A DNA stretch of 64,000 nucleotides from Seminavis robusta (GCA_903772945.1 CAICTM010000048.1:1-64000), one strand, 5' to 3'. Positions 1 to 11,276 are shown, counted from the first letter of the stretch. Translations and numbers: made by a program. Notes: generated from the letters alone by a model not told the origin.

Positions 1-1439
1 ACAAGATCGATTTAATATATGCTGGATTGAACGTTCAGTACGTGCTCCGCTTTCTATTCGAGCAGAAGAAAAAGCAGAATGGAAACCTGAAGACCCACGG
101 CGAGCTTCGCAAATACAAAGATGCTATCCTATGGGGAGCTAAAGTTGCCAAGCAAAGACTTCCTCGAAGCTTCTACGAAGAGATGGACACTTTCCTGCAA
201 AGCTACAAGAAAGAGTTCGCGCAAGCAAAGAAGCAAGGTAGTGTGGACGAACAAGAAGCTGACCCAATCACGTTTTCCCTGTATTCCCTCATTCTTGACT
301 GGGCAGTCGAAAGCAACAATGTCTTTGTCTGGTTCTGGACACTGTCGCAGTGGAATTTTATGGCAAGATGCGCATCCATTGATCCTTTGCGTTTCCACAA
401 TTTCAAAGTGGGACAGGACAGTATCATTGGGAAGTATGACGACCAGAAGGCAGACAAAGCGGGGGAGAAGTTGTCAGAAAAGAACATATACGCCAATCCA
501 TTCAACTGGAAGCAATGCTTCTGGACAGGCTATGGGATTTACGTTGCCTTAAATGCAGACCGACTAGCATCGGATGAGCGACTGTTCCTCAGCCAATCGG
601 CGAAGGAGGGGAGTGCCTCGAAGAGATATTGCGAGCAGCTGACAACCATCATTGAGAAGCACGAGACAGAAGTCATGGCCCACTTACGCCCCAAGCATTT
701 CAATCCTTATGGTTTGCGCAAGGGAGCAGCCACACATGCCGTATCAGGAACAACCCAATCGCCATCGCTTCCATCTGTTGCAAGAAGAGGTGAATGGTCT
801 CAAGGGCAAGTACTGGACGTGTACTGGCACTTTGCCTCTAGTGGAGACCACTACCTTGGACGAATTCTAGCCGGTCTTCACCCAAACAAAGTTGGATTTG
901 CGACACTGCCACCTCACTTCACCATGAACGATGCACGCAACAATCCGGTGATTCTTAAAGCAATGGAAATGCTGTACCAACCACTTCTCACTGCTTACCA
1001 GGGCAAGAGCAACAATCCACTCCCAATACTGTTACGGTGCCTTGCTTGCATTGTGTATCACTCAGACAGTCTTATTCAAGCAATGGTGAGAACTCCAGGA
1101 CATGATTTTTCCAAGCTCGCTATTCTCCACGACCGTCCACTCCTTGCAGAGCTACAACGCCTTGTCACTACAGAACCAACAAAGAATGTCATGTCCGTTG
1201 CTACAGGTATACCGCCACACGTTGAACTTGCCATGCAGCTCCAGTGCGTCTTGGACATGGCGAGCAAAGTGATCGCGACTACAGAAACTCAGTCTGACCG
1301 GATTGTTACCACTGTAAGAGAAGCGATACAAGAGCAAGCTTGGCAGAGTGGCCACATTACTGGCCCAAAGCTACTGGAGACACTTCAACAATTTCAAAAA
1401 GAATCACTCGCTACTCTGACAATCGACTTGTTGAAATGA
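1..1439 (+). CDS. Crypton tyrosine recombinase, 5' end missing
   Basis: A YR-type recombinase that cuts and rejoins DNA through a 3'-phosphotyrosine. The frame is already open at base 3 and runs to the stop at 1439, so the real start lies outside the window; there is no ATG near base 27. Counting residues from base 27, the catalytic set is visible: Arg114 in NFMARCASID, Lys in the KYDDQK-KAGEK strand, Arg231 and His237 in NPYGLRKGAATHAV, Trp257, and the nucleophile Tyr266 in LDVYWHF. Family knowledge: this arrangement and the surrounding 'RCASIDPLRFHNF' and 'FNWKQCFWTGYGIY' blocks are typical of eukaryotic Cryptons. The frame ends in a region overlapping the next frame by about 100 bp in the -1 register, so the two may be one protein split by a frameshift, or joined by an intron or slippage. 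The catalytic half looks intact. Confidence 0.8.
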   Translation, partial: KIDLIYAGLNVQYVLRFLFEQKKKQNGNLKTHGELRKYKDAILWGAKVAKQRLPRSFYEEMDTFLQSYKKEFAQAKKQGSVDEQEADPITFSLYSLILDWAVESNNVFVWFWTLSQWNFMARCASIDPLRFHNFKVGQDSIIGKYDDQKADKAGEKLSEKNIYANPFNWKQCFWTGYGIYVALNADRLASDERLFLSQSAKEGSASKRYCEQLTTIIEKHETEVMAHLRPKHFNPYGLRKGAATHAVSGTTQSPSLPSVARRGEWSQGQVLDVYWHFASSGDHYLGRILAGLHPNKVGFATLPPHFTMNDARNNPVILKAMEMLYQPLLTAYQGKSNNPLPILLRCLACIVYHSDSLIQAMVRTPGHDFSKLAILHDRPLLAELQRLVTTEPTKNVMSVATGIPPHVELAMQLQCVLDMASKVIATTETQSDRIVTTVREAIQEQAWQSGHITGPKLLETLQQFQKESLATLTIDLLK

Positions 1440-2734
1440 GAAGTGCAGGAACAACATATGGACAATCGCACCCTCCTGTTCCCCAAAACACAGCCGGTTC
1501 AGAACACAGCAATCTGTTTTCCTATGATGGGAAGTTCTTTGCCGTACCAAAGAACTTCAGTTTCCCAAAGACGAAACTACGAGAAGCCATTCGCTTTTGG
1601 TTGTGTGGACAGTCAGTGTCACAAGACGGCAAACAGAGAGTAATGCCCTTCAAGAACCTGACAATCCAGCTGCTACCCTCCCTTGAACTAAAGAACACGT
1701 TCAAGCTTCATTGGAAGCCACTGTTTGCTTTTTTAGAAGAAGCAGTTGCATTTCCAGCTGGGGGAATGAACGTGGATGCTTCAGAGCTGCAATCAATATA
1801 TGATGGATGCATAGAACACCTCAAAAACAGAGTTTCCTATTGCTTCAAGAAGATACCCGAACCGGAAACGAAATGGGCCTTGTCAACATGGGCCAACCGA
1901 GTGACCAGATCTTCGATTCAAAAGCATGGAACCAATACCGACAAACAAAAGTTGGCACCAGCTGCCCCTAGAAACAAAGCAAGACAGAGTGGAAACAAGC
2001 GACAGAGGAAGGAAAGCCAAAATCCACTCTATGCTCGCCGACAACAGAAGAGAAGAATCGCCACTCAGAATACGAGACAAAGCACAATAACAAATCTGTT
2101 TGGCAACCACAACACACGAACTGAGGAGCCTACCACTGCTCGGCACAATACCACTGCAGCGACTACCACTACAGCGACGACTACTACAGCGGCGGCAGGG
2201 AATCCGACAGCAACAACAAATTCATTTTTGGAGGCATTTCCGGCCCCAAAACTTACACCGGCCATGCAGATGCGAGATCGACAAATCGCGAAGCAAATTG
2301 CCGAAGAGCACCAAGCCGATTTAGAACAACAACGGAAGGAGCAAAGAAGACAGAGGCAAAATATTGGTGACAGAGTTAACGAAGATGGCACTGTTCTTTT
2401 TGCGAATCGCCGAAGAGGAAGCCAAGCTCCCAACCTTGGTGATAACTCCAGTGTCTCTCGTGCAACCTATACAAATTCTCTACTGACACAAGCGTTCGGA
2501 GAAGCTGGCAGGTGCGCCATTGTCGGTTGCTCGCATCCACAACTGAAAGCCGACCACCATTGTCATGGCGGCAATGAGGCATCTCTCCAGTTCAGATGCC
2601 GGCGACCAATCCACAATCTATGCGCCCAAGCCAAAGATTTGTGTTCTGCTCACAATGAACTCAATGTCTACTGTTCCTCTAGGTGTAAGCGCCTCACTGA
2701 TGGTGCAATACTTAGCAAACAGCTTGATAAATAG
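1340..2734 (+). CDS. Crypton C-terminal half: putative DNA-binding region with Cys/His-rich tail
   Basis: This frame lies in the -1 register relative to the recombinase and carries on where it stops. The first ATG (1340) is inside the overlap and is not a convincing start. From about residue 50 there is a globular block (SYDGKFFAVPKNF, then AIRFWLCGQS and FKNLTIQLLP) resembling the conserved DNA-binding region that follows the catalytic domain in many Cryptons. Then comes a Lys/Arg/Gln-rich linker with a Thr/Ala-rich repeat (about 260-285), a coiled-coil-like Glu/Gln stretch, and a tail with eight or more Cys and His (CAIVGC, HHCHGG, CRRPIHNLC, YCSSRC) that could bind zinc. Domain roles are inferred, not proven. 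A 464-residue reading frame with few odd residues suggests the break from the recombinase is recent or bypassed. Confidence 0.6.
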   Translation: MAEWPHYWPKATGDTSTISKRITRYSDNRLVEMRSAGTTYGQSHPPVPQNTAGSEHSNLFSYDGKFFAVPKNFSFPKTKLREAIRFWLCGQSVSQDGKQRVMPFKNLTIQLLPSLELKNTFKLHWKPLFAFLEEAVAFPAGGMNVDASELQSIYDGCIEHLKNRVSYCFKKIPEPETKWALSTWANRVTRSSIQKHGTNTDKQKLAPAAPRNKARQSGNKRQRKESQNPLYARRQQKRRIATQNTRQSTITNLFGNHNTRTEEPTTARHNTTAATTTTATTTTAAAGNPTATTNSFLEAFPAPKLTPAMQMRDRQIAKQIAEEHQADLEQQRKEQRRQRQNIGDRVNEDGTVLFANRRRGSQAPNLGDNSSVSRATYTNSLLTQAFGEAGRCAIVGCSHPQLKADHHCHGGNEASLQFRCRRPIHNLCAQAKDLCSAHNELNVYCSSRCKRLTDGAILSKQLDK

Positions 2735-2972
2735 TAAAGCCCATTTGTCGATCTTTTTTTGAGTGAGTGTTTTCTTTTTTTTGAAGATGTTCCAGGGCAG
2801 CCGTAACAACTTCAGTATTGTTACCATTCATTGCACTATTCCTCAATTTTCTTGGAACGACAATGCACAAAAAGACTACCACAGGAAAAGACTACCACAA
2901 TACGCTTTGATGATTCTGATTTTTTGGTAGGAATATGGGTGACACCAAACATAATGCTAGCTGTATGTTGTT

Positions 2973-3160
2973 GCCAAGAGTCTTGCCCCTACCGAAGTAG
3001 GCACTGACTTCAAGCAAAATAGCCGCAGCAGTTGTTGTTGTGTTGTGGTTGTTGTTGTTGCTGTAGTAGTAGTAGTAGCGTTGTCCGTTGCTTCACCATA
3101 ATGCCAAGAGCCTTGCCCCTACCGAAGTAGGCACTGACTTCAAGGCAAAATAGCGCAGCA
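2973..3160. repeat. Two direct copies of a 58 bp block separated by triplet repeats
   Basis: Copy 1 is 2973-3030 and copy 2 is 3103-3160. Both begin GCCAAGAG and run through CTACCGAAGTAGGCACTGAC to CGCAGCA, with only a few mismatches. Between them is a GTT/GTA-rich stretch. CTACCGAAGTAG inside each copy is itself nearly palindromic. The arrangement suggests slippage or recombination between triplet tracts. Confidence 0.9.
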
Positions 3161-3167
3161 ATCAAGG

Positions 3168-3317
<150 letters not shown>

Positions 3318-3600
3318 TGTTGTCATTTGTTGTTTGTTGTTGTAGTAGTCAACGCAAAATGCGCCGTACATCCGGGTTCCTCCTGAAGTCCGTTAGCCAA
3401 TCAGAATGCAGTATACAACCAGTATAAAAATCTCCGGCACACTTGAGTTATCGCGTGAGTTGCAGCCACATTGTACTTGTATCAGAATCTTAGTACATGA
3501 AATGCAGTCATTGCATACATGCTTGTTACGTGAACTACTAGTAAAGATGGAGTATTCTACATGTATGGAATTAGTAACCAGAAGGAAGAAAGACAACATA

Positions 3601-4089
3601 CAGTCAACACTCACTAAAGTTCCACCCCCCAGCATTAAGAAAAAAACGGAACTTAGCTGAATTACGGAACTTTAGATCTTTGGAGCCACCCGTTCGTGGT
3701 CTTAGGACCCACTTGGGGTGGTTCCTGTCATATTCTATTGTTTTTGGGGGGGAAAGGAGAGATAAGCGGTCTTGGGGTGGAACTGCTTTGCTCCTATGTA
3801 TGGCGTCTGTATTGTGTTGGACCAGTAGAACATGCTATGTGGCTAGCTAGTTTCGAGCTCTCTAAGATGCCTGTCATGAAAGATAGATGAAGAAACTTTA
3901 TATATGTATAAATGAACAATCTGAATGCTGGGTCCTGATTGGCAGCACTGTCTCAAACTGCCACAAAGCACATTCACTTGTCAGTCATGAGAACTAGTGA
4001 CTCAGGGGGGGCAGCCCTGAAAAAGAGGAACTTTGTAGAGTAATGGAACTTTTAAAAGAAAACGGAACTTTTAAAGTGAGTGTTGACTG
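3601..4089. mobile_element. Tc1/mariner-type MITE
   Basis: Terminal inverted repeats: the left end starts CAGTCAACACTCACT and the right end finishes AGTGAGTGTTGACTG. They are flanked on both sides by the dinucleotide TA (3599-3600 and 4090-4091). The TA target duplication and CAGT termini are the hallmarks of Tc1/mariner elements. The repeats extend loosely inward to GGAACTT motifs, which recur several times near both ends (for example ACGGAACTT at 3647-3673 and 4061-4070). There is no transposase frame in the 489 bp, so it is non-autonomous. Confidence 0.8.
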
Positions 4090-4486
4090 TACAAGACCAA
4101 TGACTGCTTTCACGAAATTTGCAAAATTTGTTTCACCCCAACCCTCATATTTCAGCATAGAAGAACGCACACAAACCCAAATGTTGAAGGTGCCAGGTGT
4201 AACCTTTTATCGGAAGGCCAGATTCATCATTCGATCGCATTCGTCCCACACAAACAAACACAACACACAAAACGATCGAGTTGGAAGCGCAACGTGTTTG
4301 GCATGTCGACAGATAGCTATAATACATAGCTGTAGAGATTGGTAGACAGAGAGTGCTTTACAAGTCAACTTTTAAAAGCTTAAGCCAAGGATTGACTTAA
4401 CTTATTATAGTCTGATCTGACTTGCTTGACTTGACTTGACTTGGCTTAAAAGTTGAGTTTATTGAGTTTAGAGGAAAAACAGGAAA

Positions 4487-7400
4487 ATGATAGATCTTTC
4501 TACTTTTTTGATGAGATGGTTTTTTCTGTGTGGATTGATGAGAGATGGACCAGAGATTCAGACTTTGCCTTACACTCCCTACCAGCATCATCAGTACCAA
4601 CAGTATGTACACCATCCCATTCAACCTCCTTCCATTGAACCCAGTCAACCAGAACAAGGTCAGCAAGTTCAGCCTGAACCTTATCAAGATACAAGTGCTT
4701 TGGTGGGAGTTGGAACCAATGGAAATCCTGAAGAATCTTGGAGAAGTCAATGCTTGCATGGGATTCTGTCTTATCCACCAGGAAGTCAAAGAGAATTGGT
4801 CATGGATGCCATGAGATGTGAATTGGTTCAACAGCTAGATTACTTCTTGAAAACCAATGATCAGAATGACAATGCCAATGATCAGTCCAATTCATCAAGT
4901 TTATCAGAAAGTTCATCAAAACATGTATCAGCATCCAATTCAGGCAGTTCAGCTAGATCAGCTGAAAGCAGGTCAAAAGGTGCATCAGAAAGCAGATCAG
5001 GCAGAACAAGTTTATTGCAATTGCAAAGCAAAAACAAGAAAAAGCAAATTCGAGATTGTCTGCCTCAGTTGGTATCAGCAGTGCTACGGTCTCCAGCACC
5101 CCATGATTCCAATCTCGTGGATCCCGTACATCAGCTACGACAAATCATACTGGCCAAATGTCAGCAAGATCCTAGTTGGGGCATTGAACTCTGTTGGCTA
5201 CTAGAAGCCGAAGTGGGACGAAACTGGAAATCCATGTTTGAACACTTGCAACAACCCGGACGCAGACTCATCATTGCCTTTCCATCCGACAAGGCCGTTG
5301 CCATTGCCAAAATTGGAGTTGAAAAACGAGAAGCATTCGATCTACTCCAAGATGTTGAAACCGTCACGGCTTATGGAACCTACAATCAACATTCACATCA
5401 GACGCATCATCATCATCATCATCATACAACACAGTCCACTGTGCTGCCATCCAGTATCAGTCTTTTGCGATGTAGTCACTTTGGAGATACCATGCAATTC
5501 GTGGATCGATTGACGCAAATATCCATGGATCTCAGAACAGTTCCCGCCATTAGTAGATTGGTACGTACATTCATCACAATTACATTAGTTACATGCAATG
5601 CATGATGCATGCGTTCAGCTCACTCTCCCACGTTACTTCCTTTCCTTTCTTCATTCCAATTTGACGACGACAGGACCACCTGCAAGGATGTTTGTACGAA
5701 ATGAATCGAAGACTGCGACGACGCATGGTCACTAGAGGACAAGTCAGTCTAGACGTAGAAGACCAGCTAGGACCATTCTCGTGGCCTACACTCAAAGACA
5801 TGGCACTCGATATGGTACACCATTCCGTACATTTCCCACTCGTTCCCAATGCCGGAACATGGCCTGCGGGCACTTCACCCAAGGCAGAACAAGGAGGAGT
5901 CGTACGGGTACTCAATATCGTCGTACCACAGACACGATTGCTGGCGTCCCGAGAACGATGTCCGTATCTGGTACGATTGGAAATTGCCGAGACTGGATTC
6001 GACGGAAGCGATGCTCGACTCTATGCCACAGGCGCCCCGCAACTTGGAGTCACTGTCGCCGAAGCACTAGAGTGTGCGGTCGATACTGATGAGAGTGACG
6101 ATGACACGAACAGCAATGAACAGCCATGTCGCAGCATTCCACCCGAACTACTCACCATGGCGCCCGACAATTACAATTACACTGCCACAGACAACACTGC
6201 GCTGCGAGGAGGATACCAACCATACGTGAATGATGAGGATACCTACTCGGCCGATGCGTACCATTCGGTACGACAACACGAATACGAACAACTCCATCAC
6301 CACATGCAACAACAGCAGCAGCAGCAACCGCGCCCACCGCCGCCCAACAATAATCAACCACAACCACAACATTACGACAACGTGAACAACAACAACAACC
6401 AAAATGGCAATCCTCCTCCTCCCAATTTTGAACGGTAAGCTTCGTATTATTGTCAACGAGAGATTGATCGATTCGACCCGATTCGTCTCTGGATTTTCGT
6501 GTCTCAATCCTCGTGTTTCGTTTTCTCGGTCTTTCGTTCATCGTTGCTTCCGCTCTCACACGATACGCACGATAGACCCGTCGTGACGTTGGGAGATACA
6601 TTACTCGACCGGGTCTTTGGACAGCCATGGAAGGAAGTTTGTGATGAAGTACGAAAGGAATCTCCCTACGGACACGTCAAGGGATGGCAACTAGCATCCT
6701 TCATTCTAAAAGCGGGGGAAGATATTCGACAAGAAGCACTCGTCATGCAAATGATTTCCAAATTCAAAGAATGGTTCGAGACGGAAATTCCACCCGAAAC
6801 ACGACCCTTCTTGAGACCCTACACCATTATGTGCGTCGGTGGAGACGCGGGGTTGGTAGAGTGTTTGACCGATGCCAAGAGCGTCGATGAAGTCAAAAAG
6901 GTCACGGATGGATTCGTGTCCTTGCGAGATTACTTTGAGCGTGCCTACGGACCGCCGGGATCGCAACAGCATCCACAACAATCATCTACTGGTGGCCTGA
7001 CCTTTGAGCAAGCCCAAGACAACTTTTTGCGGTCGCTCGTGGGGTACAGTTTGGTCTGCTACGTTCTGCAAATCAAGGATCGACACAATGCCAACCTACT
7101 ACTGGACCGTGAAGGGCACATTGTGCACATTGACTTTGGCTACGTCCTAGGAGATATGCCCAAGATGGCCTACGTACCAACGTTTACCGAACGAGCGCCA
7201 TTTAAACTCAGCGACGAGTTCTGGGATGTACTGGGAGGATGGAATGTCAAACGGGGTGGTCTGGGCGTCAAATTCTGCAAAATGTTCGAAGAAGCGTTTG
7301 CCTGTGCATCTGCCCACTCGGATGAACTAGCCTGCATGGTGGAGGGAATCATGCTTACGCTCAAGGGAAATCCCACCGAGGCAAGGCGGTGTGCCAACAG

Positions 7401-7545
7401 CGTTCGCGCCAACCTTCGCATGAGAGGCCCGCCGAATTCGATACAACAAAAGATGTTCATTCGGGAGCTCATTGCCACTGCGCAAACGAGTTGGACCACC
7501 TCATCGTATGATTGGTTGCAACGACAAATGAACGGGTACCTGTAA
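4487..7545 (+). CDS. Phosphatidylinositol 4-kinase, type III beta-like
   Basis: Makes PI4P from phosphatidylinositol; the family acts mainly at the Golgi. Three exons: 4487-5560, 5674-6434, 6576-7545, with GT-AG introns of 113 bp (phase 0) and 141 bp (phase 2), giving 934 residues. The N-terminal part is Pro/Gln/Ser-rich. Around residues 190-290 is the helical lipid-kinase-unique region (PQLVSAVLRS, WGIELCWLLEAEVGRNWKSM). The kinase N-lobe starts near RERCPYLVRLEI; the P-loop-type motif LKAGEDIRQE lies near residue 655, the catalytic loop DRHNANLLLD near 780 and the activation loop HIDFGYVLGD near 797. A low-complexity insertion of about 100 residues (acidic, then Gln/Pro/Asn-rich) sits inside the N-lobe just before intron 2, where animal PI4KB also has a disordered loop. 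A His run is near residue 305. All catalytic motifs look intact. Confidence 0.92.
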
Positions 7546-9138
7546 ACCAGGAGGAGGTATACTGCGGTGGACTCGGTGCCGTCGTACACAACATGGCAAC
7601 GCACAGTTAGAGCCGCATCTTAGACAGTCGCTTCGTTTTGTGGGGGTTTGCATCTGTCGGGGCTTGGTATTAAATGAGTGGAACCAAAAGAAGACGGTTT
7701 GTGAAACAGAAAGTATCCGAGCGAATGAAAGGGTTTTGCTTTTGAATTCGGTCGTACGTGATTTCATGTCGTAGCCCACTTTCGACCGATGAAGAGGCGT
7801 GTTCGGGAGGTGGGAAGACGATCGAGAAAGCAGATGTAACGAACAGACCACAACTCTGATGTCACTACGAGACTGGAATCTATCTGGGCACGTCTTATTC
7901 CCACTGTTCCGCTGTGGAAGAAGCATCCCACTTGTACCGGTAGGCTGACGCAAAGTCAGAATATCGACGAAGCAGTGTTTGAATTCTCCTCGGAATTGGA
8001 GCTAACCTTGTAATAACCCAAGTTTTTGCTGTGGTGCCTTGCGCTTCCGAGTTGAGCAAAATCCCCTCCCCGTATTTGAAATGACTTTGAAACATTGCTC
8101 GAGCACCGAGCGATGTCGCACAAACCTAACTTCTTCGCAAATAAACTTGTTCGGCCGTCGGTAAGACTAAGTACGACTGTATGAACCAGCACGAATAGTC
8201 CATGGCGCTGCGATTTGGCGCACGCTCGAATAGAATTTTGAATGAATCAAAGACTTTGGGAGACGCCCAGCAGCAGATTCATGCACGTTTCTGTGTTCCT
8301 TCGAGTGGATGGAAAGCTTCGGCCCTGGCCTAAGTCGGATTCGATGTGACGTGCGATCTACCAACAGAGCTCCCGCTTCTTCTGGCAATTATACCGTACG
8401 TCAACACTGGGGTCAAAATCGACAAGCAATAATGTAGTTTAGGACTACCGGTAGCTAGCTAGATTCGATTCAGGAACCCGCATCCCTGATCCGTGTCTTG
8501 AAACGTCCGTCCCAGGTCGACTCAACCTTCAATTTGATGAAGCAAGCCATGCTGAAGAGACCGTTTCACCGTGTCTGCCAACGAGCGCCTTTTAAAACAA
8601 ACGCACCTGGATAGAAGACGTGTCTGTCCAGCCCAAAAAAAAATTCGTCTGTCCAGCCTGAGCATCAAAAGCTTGGAAAGTGAGTTTCATGTCTTGCATC
8701 CTCGAGGATTCTATTCTCCTGTTTCGTTTCATTTCATTGTTCGATCCCGAGCATCTGTTCGGGTGGGAACTTCCCTTTTGGCAACATCCTAACACACAAA
8801 GCTACCAGCAAACTTCCTGGATGGATAAAATCCAAGGGCCGAACCCGTCCTCTACCCAAACCAACTTGGGCAAATTCGACTTCACCCAGACGTCGGATCC
8901 AATGTTGCGACTCCATGGAAAGCCCTTGCCTTGCATCATCACCAACAAATCTCTCGAGCCGCCAAAGCTAAAATCGCTTGTCTGGTTCTTCCGTTAATTG
9001 TTGTAAAATTTCCAAGACGTTTTCGTGTTTTTCCTCTGGGATGTAACAGGCAAGCAAGATGGAAAGGAAGCCTTTTTGTATCACACCGATCGAGCATAGC
9101 AGCGCAAACCCCAGAGTGAATTGATTTGAATTGAATGC
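7546..9138. other. Spacer after PI4K
   Basis: Presumed 3' UTR of PI4K and the 3' flank of the minus-strand gene at 9139. Only short, compositionally random frames are present. Nothing recognisable. Confidence 0.6.
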
Positions 9139-10431
9139 CTAACAATTTTTACACGGTCCATGTTGGAACAACCATTCCTCGACCTGTTGTCCAAATCGAT
9201 CGTACTGATGAATGATGAAGGATCGTTGCCAATCCGCATTTCGAAAGTAACCTTGTTCATCCGTCATTTCAAATTCCGGTGGCAACCAATTTCCTTGATT
9301 GTGTTGTTCGTGAGTAGTGTAGGGATGTTCCAATGCCTGTCGTATGGTCATGTTGAGTGCTTTTTTGTGTTCTCGTTTGGCGACATGAATGAGGTCAGCT
9401 TGAACCCCGACCGTATAGACCAATCCGTGTCCATTGGGTACTACTGTGGTAGTGTCAGCTGGAAATTTGTGTAGTCCATAATGTAGATAATTGTGAATGG
9501 CTTGATCATCACCACTGAGAGGACTGCAACAACATTGTGGTTTTTTCATCCATTGTGTCATTTCGTCTACCATGGTCTGTAGATAGTGCAGCATGGCCTC
9601 TCGTGTTCCCACCGTGGTGCCACTACAAAGCATGACCTCGTTGAATATTTTCTGTCCAGTGCAGTGTTCAATGGGTTGTTGTGTGAGCCAATGCGTGGTT
9701 CGTTGTCGTTTGGTTTCTTCAAAGAGTTGCAATCCTGTCACAGGGGGAGCATCGGGGCCAAATGGATCTCGTTGAAAGAATGTGTCTCGGACATCGGCAA
9801 TCAGTACAGGCCCTGTACATTCTGTACACTCTGTTAGGTAGTCTCGTTGCAAGGCAAATCTTGCCCATCGTGCTTTCAAGTGGGGATACGGGTGGGCACA
9901 GGTTCTTCGTTCTACATCGTGTTCATTGGTGGGATTGCCGCTGTTAGCATTATTAATAGTATTGTCACCATCGACTCCATGTGTACAGGCCACCTTGATC
10001 AACGGGTAAGTGGTGACTTTTTGACTTTTCAAGTATTCTTCCACTCCTGGTTTGGGATCTTGGGAAACGATGAGAATAATGTGTCCCAAAAACCCAACGG
10101 CTCGTAGTGATCCCACAAAACGCTTGTAACTGTGGACGTCATAGTTCGTGGCCATGCCCATCACAGTGGCATCCTTGCTGCTAGTAACAGTAGTATTGGC
10201 ACGGTCTGTCTTGATTAGTGTAGATGTAGATGACGATGAGGCCAACAGATTGATATTGCTGTAATCCACTATAGATGCAGCTGTGTCCCTATAGATAAAA
10301 ACACAAATGCCAATGGCCAGCAACAGTGAAACCAAGTGTTTATAGCGAAAGCTGCCTTTGTTATAGTTGCTGCTGTCAACCTTCTGATGCACTTGAAGGC
10401 TGCTCTTGATTTGTCTTGGTCGACGGGGCAT
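9139..10431 (-). CDS. Type II membrane glycosyltransferase-like protein, copy A
   Basis: Single-exon gene of 430 residues. A basic N-terminus (MPRRPRQIK) is followed by one membrane segment at about residues 32-47, so it is a type II Golgi/ER protein. The luminal part begins with TVMGMATNYDVHSYKRFVGS and has a Rossmann-like start (HIILIVSQDP), a DxD-like block VLIADVRDTFFQRDPFGP that probably binds the metal-nucleotide sugar, a CSGTTVGT block, a CCC triplet followed by GDDQAIHNYL, and a C-terminal HQYDRFG with GPCKNC tail. These are features of nucleotide-sugar transferases; I cannot name the substrate. Two relatives lie in the window at 23123-24562 and, decayed, 36347-37515. Copy A is the most diverged: it has an insert after CTHGVDGD and a different spacer before the C-terminal block. 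Confidence 0.75.
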   Translation of the reverse strand: MPRRPRQIKSSLQVHQKVDSSNYNKGSFRYKHLVSLLLAIGICVFIYRDTAASIVDYSNINLLASSSSTSTLIKTDRANTTVTSSKDATVMGMATNYDVHSYKRFVGSLRAVGFLGHIILIVSQDPKPGVEEYLKSQKVTTYPLIKVACTHGVDGDNTINNANSGNPTNEHDVERRTCAHPYPHLKARWARFALQRDYLTECTECTGPVLIADVRDTFFQRDPFGPDAPPVTGLQLFEETKRQRTTHWLTQQPIEHCTGQKIFNEVMLCSGTTVGTREAMLHYLQTMVDEMTQWMKKPQCCCSPLSGDDQAIHNYLHYGLHKFPADTTTVVPNGHGLVYTVGVQADLIHVAKREHKKALNMTIRQALEHPYTTHEQHNQGNWLPPEFEMTDEQGYFRNADWQRSFIIHQYDRFGQQVEEWLFQHGPCKNC

Positions 10432-11276
10432 GATGGAAAGAAACTAGATCAACTGTATGGGAAAGGAAGAAGGAAGAATGAGGTTGTGAGTTGTGTGAAG
10501 AAAAGAGGAACGAAAATGGATCTTTTGGATCCTTGGTTGAGTGAGTCATCAAAGGTGCGTCACAAGGGACTGACTTGAGAGTTTGGTTATCATTCCACCA
10601 ACAAAGATCTAGATCTACTGGGGGTTCACCTCGGCGGCGCGATCCACCGTGCTATTTGAACCGAATTCATGTATCTTCCAATGGCAATTGAAAACTAGCT
10701 GTAGCAAAAGTAAGAACAAGAGATTTGTCAGCAGCCCTATTCAAGGCTGATGGAATTGAAAGAATCAAGAAAGGAACGCTCCACATGATGTGCTCACCAA
10801 TTGGGTGAAACAGGCCTAAAACCATGTATTCAAGTTCTAAAGGTTATTCAACATTTGCTCATCATCATCATTTTGCTGTAAGGTATGGACTCCAAAATAC
10901 CCACCAGCCCATCCAAGTCGTACAGTACATATGTTTTAGCTGGCCGGCCTGCCTTTTCTTCCGAGACCAGTGAAATTGGAGTTGGCTTATTGCAGTATAC
11001 CGAGCCTAAGTAAAACAAACCTTGCTTTCCCCCTGTGACCAGACTCTGTCAAAGCAAACAACGAATTGAATTGCCAGGGACCTGGAGGTTCCCAAGGGCG
11101 GCGCAAAGGTCTCTCCCAGGGATCCAATCAATGTTGCATTCTACTGAGATAATCAAAGCTGGGTATCAAGAAGCATGGCTGACTTATTTGATCCAACCGC
11201 GAATGAAAGACTTTGCTGGTCTCCACGCTCTCCACACTCCACAAGAGTTTCGAGCATCCTCGAACTGTAAACTCTG
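10432..11276. other. Spacer upstream of the copy A glycosyltransferase
   Basis: 5' flank of the minus-strand gene, with A/G-rich sequence immediately upstream. No coding region or repeat recognised. Confidence 0.5.

Larger units (their letters stand above)
1..2760 (+). mobile_element. Crypton-type DNA transposon (tyrosine recombinase), left end outside window
   Basis: The span holds a tyrosine-recombinase reading frame open to the left edge and a second frame overlapping it by about 100 bp. No reverse transcriptase, terminal inverted repeats or DDE transposase is seen, as expected for Cryptons, which move through a circular intermediate with a YR enzyme. The right limit is only approximate: coding ends at 2734 and T-rich sequence follows. 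Whether the duplicated 58 bp block and triplet repeats at 2973-3317 belong to the element cannot be told from one copy. Confidence 0.75.
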
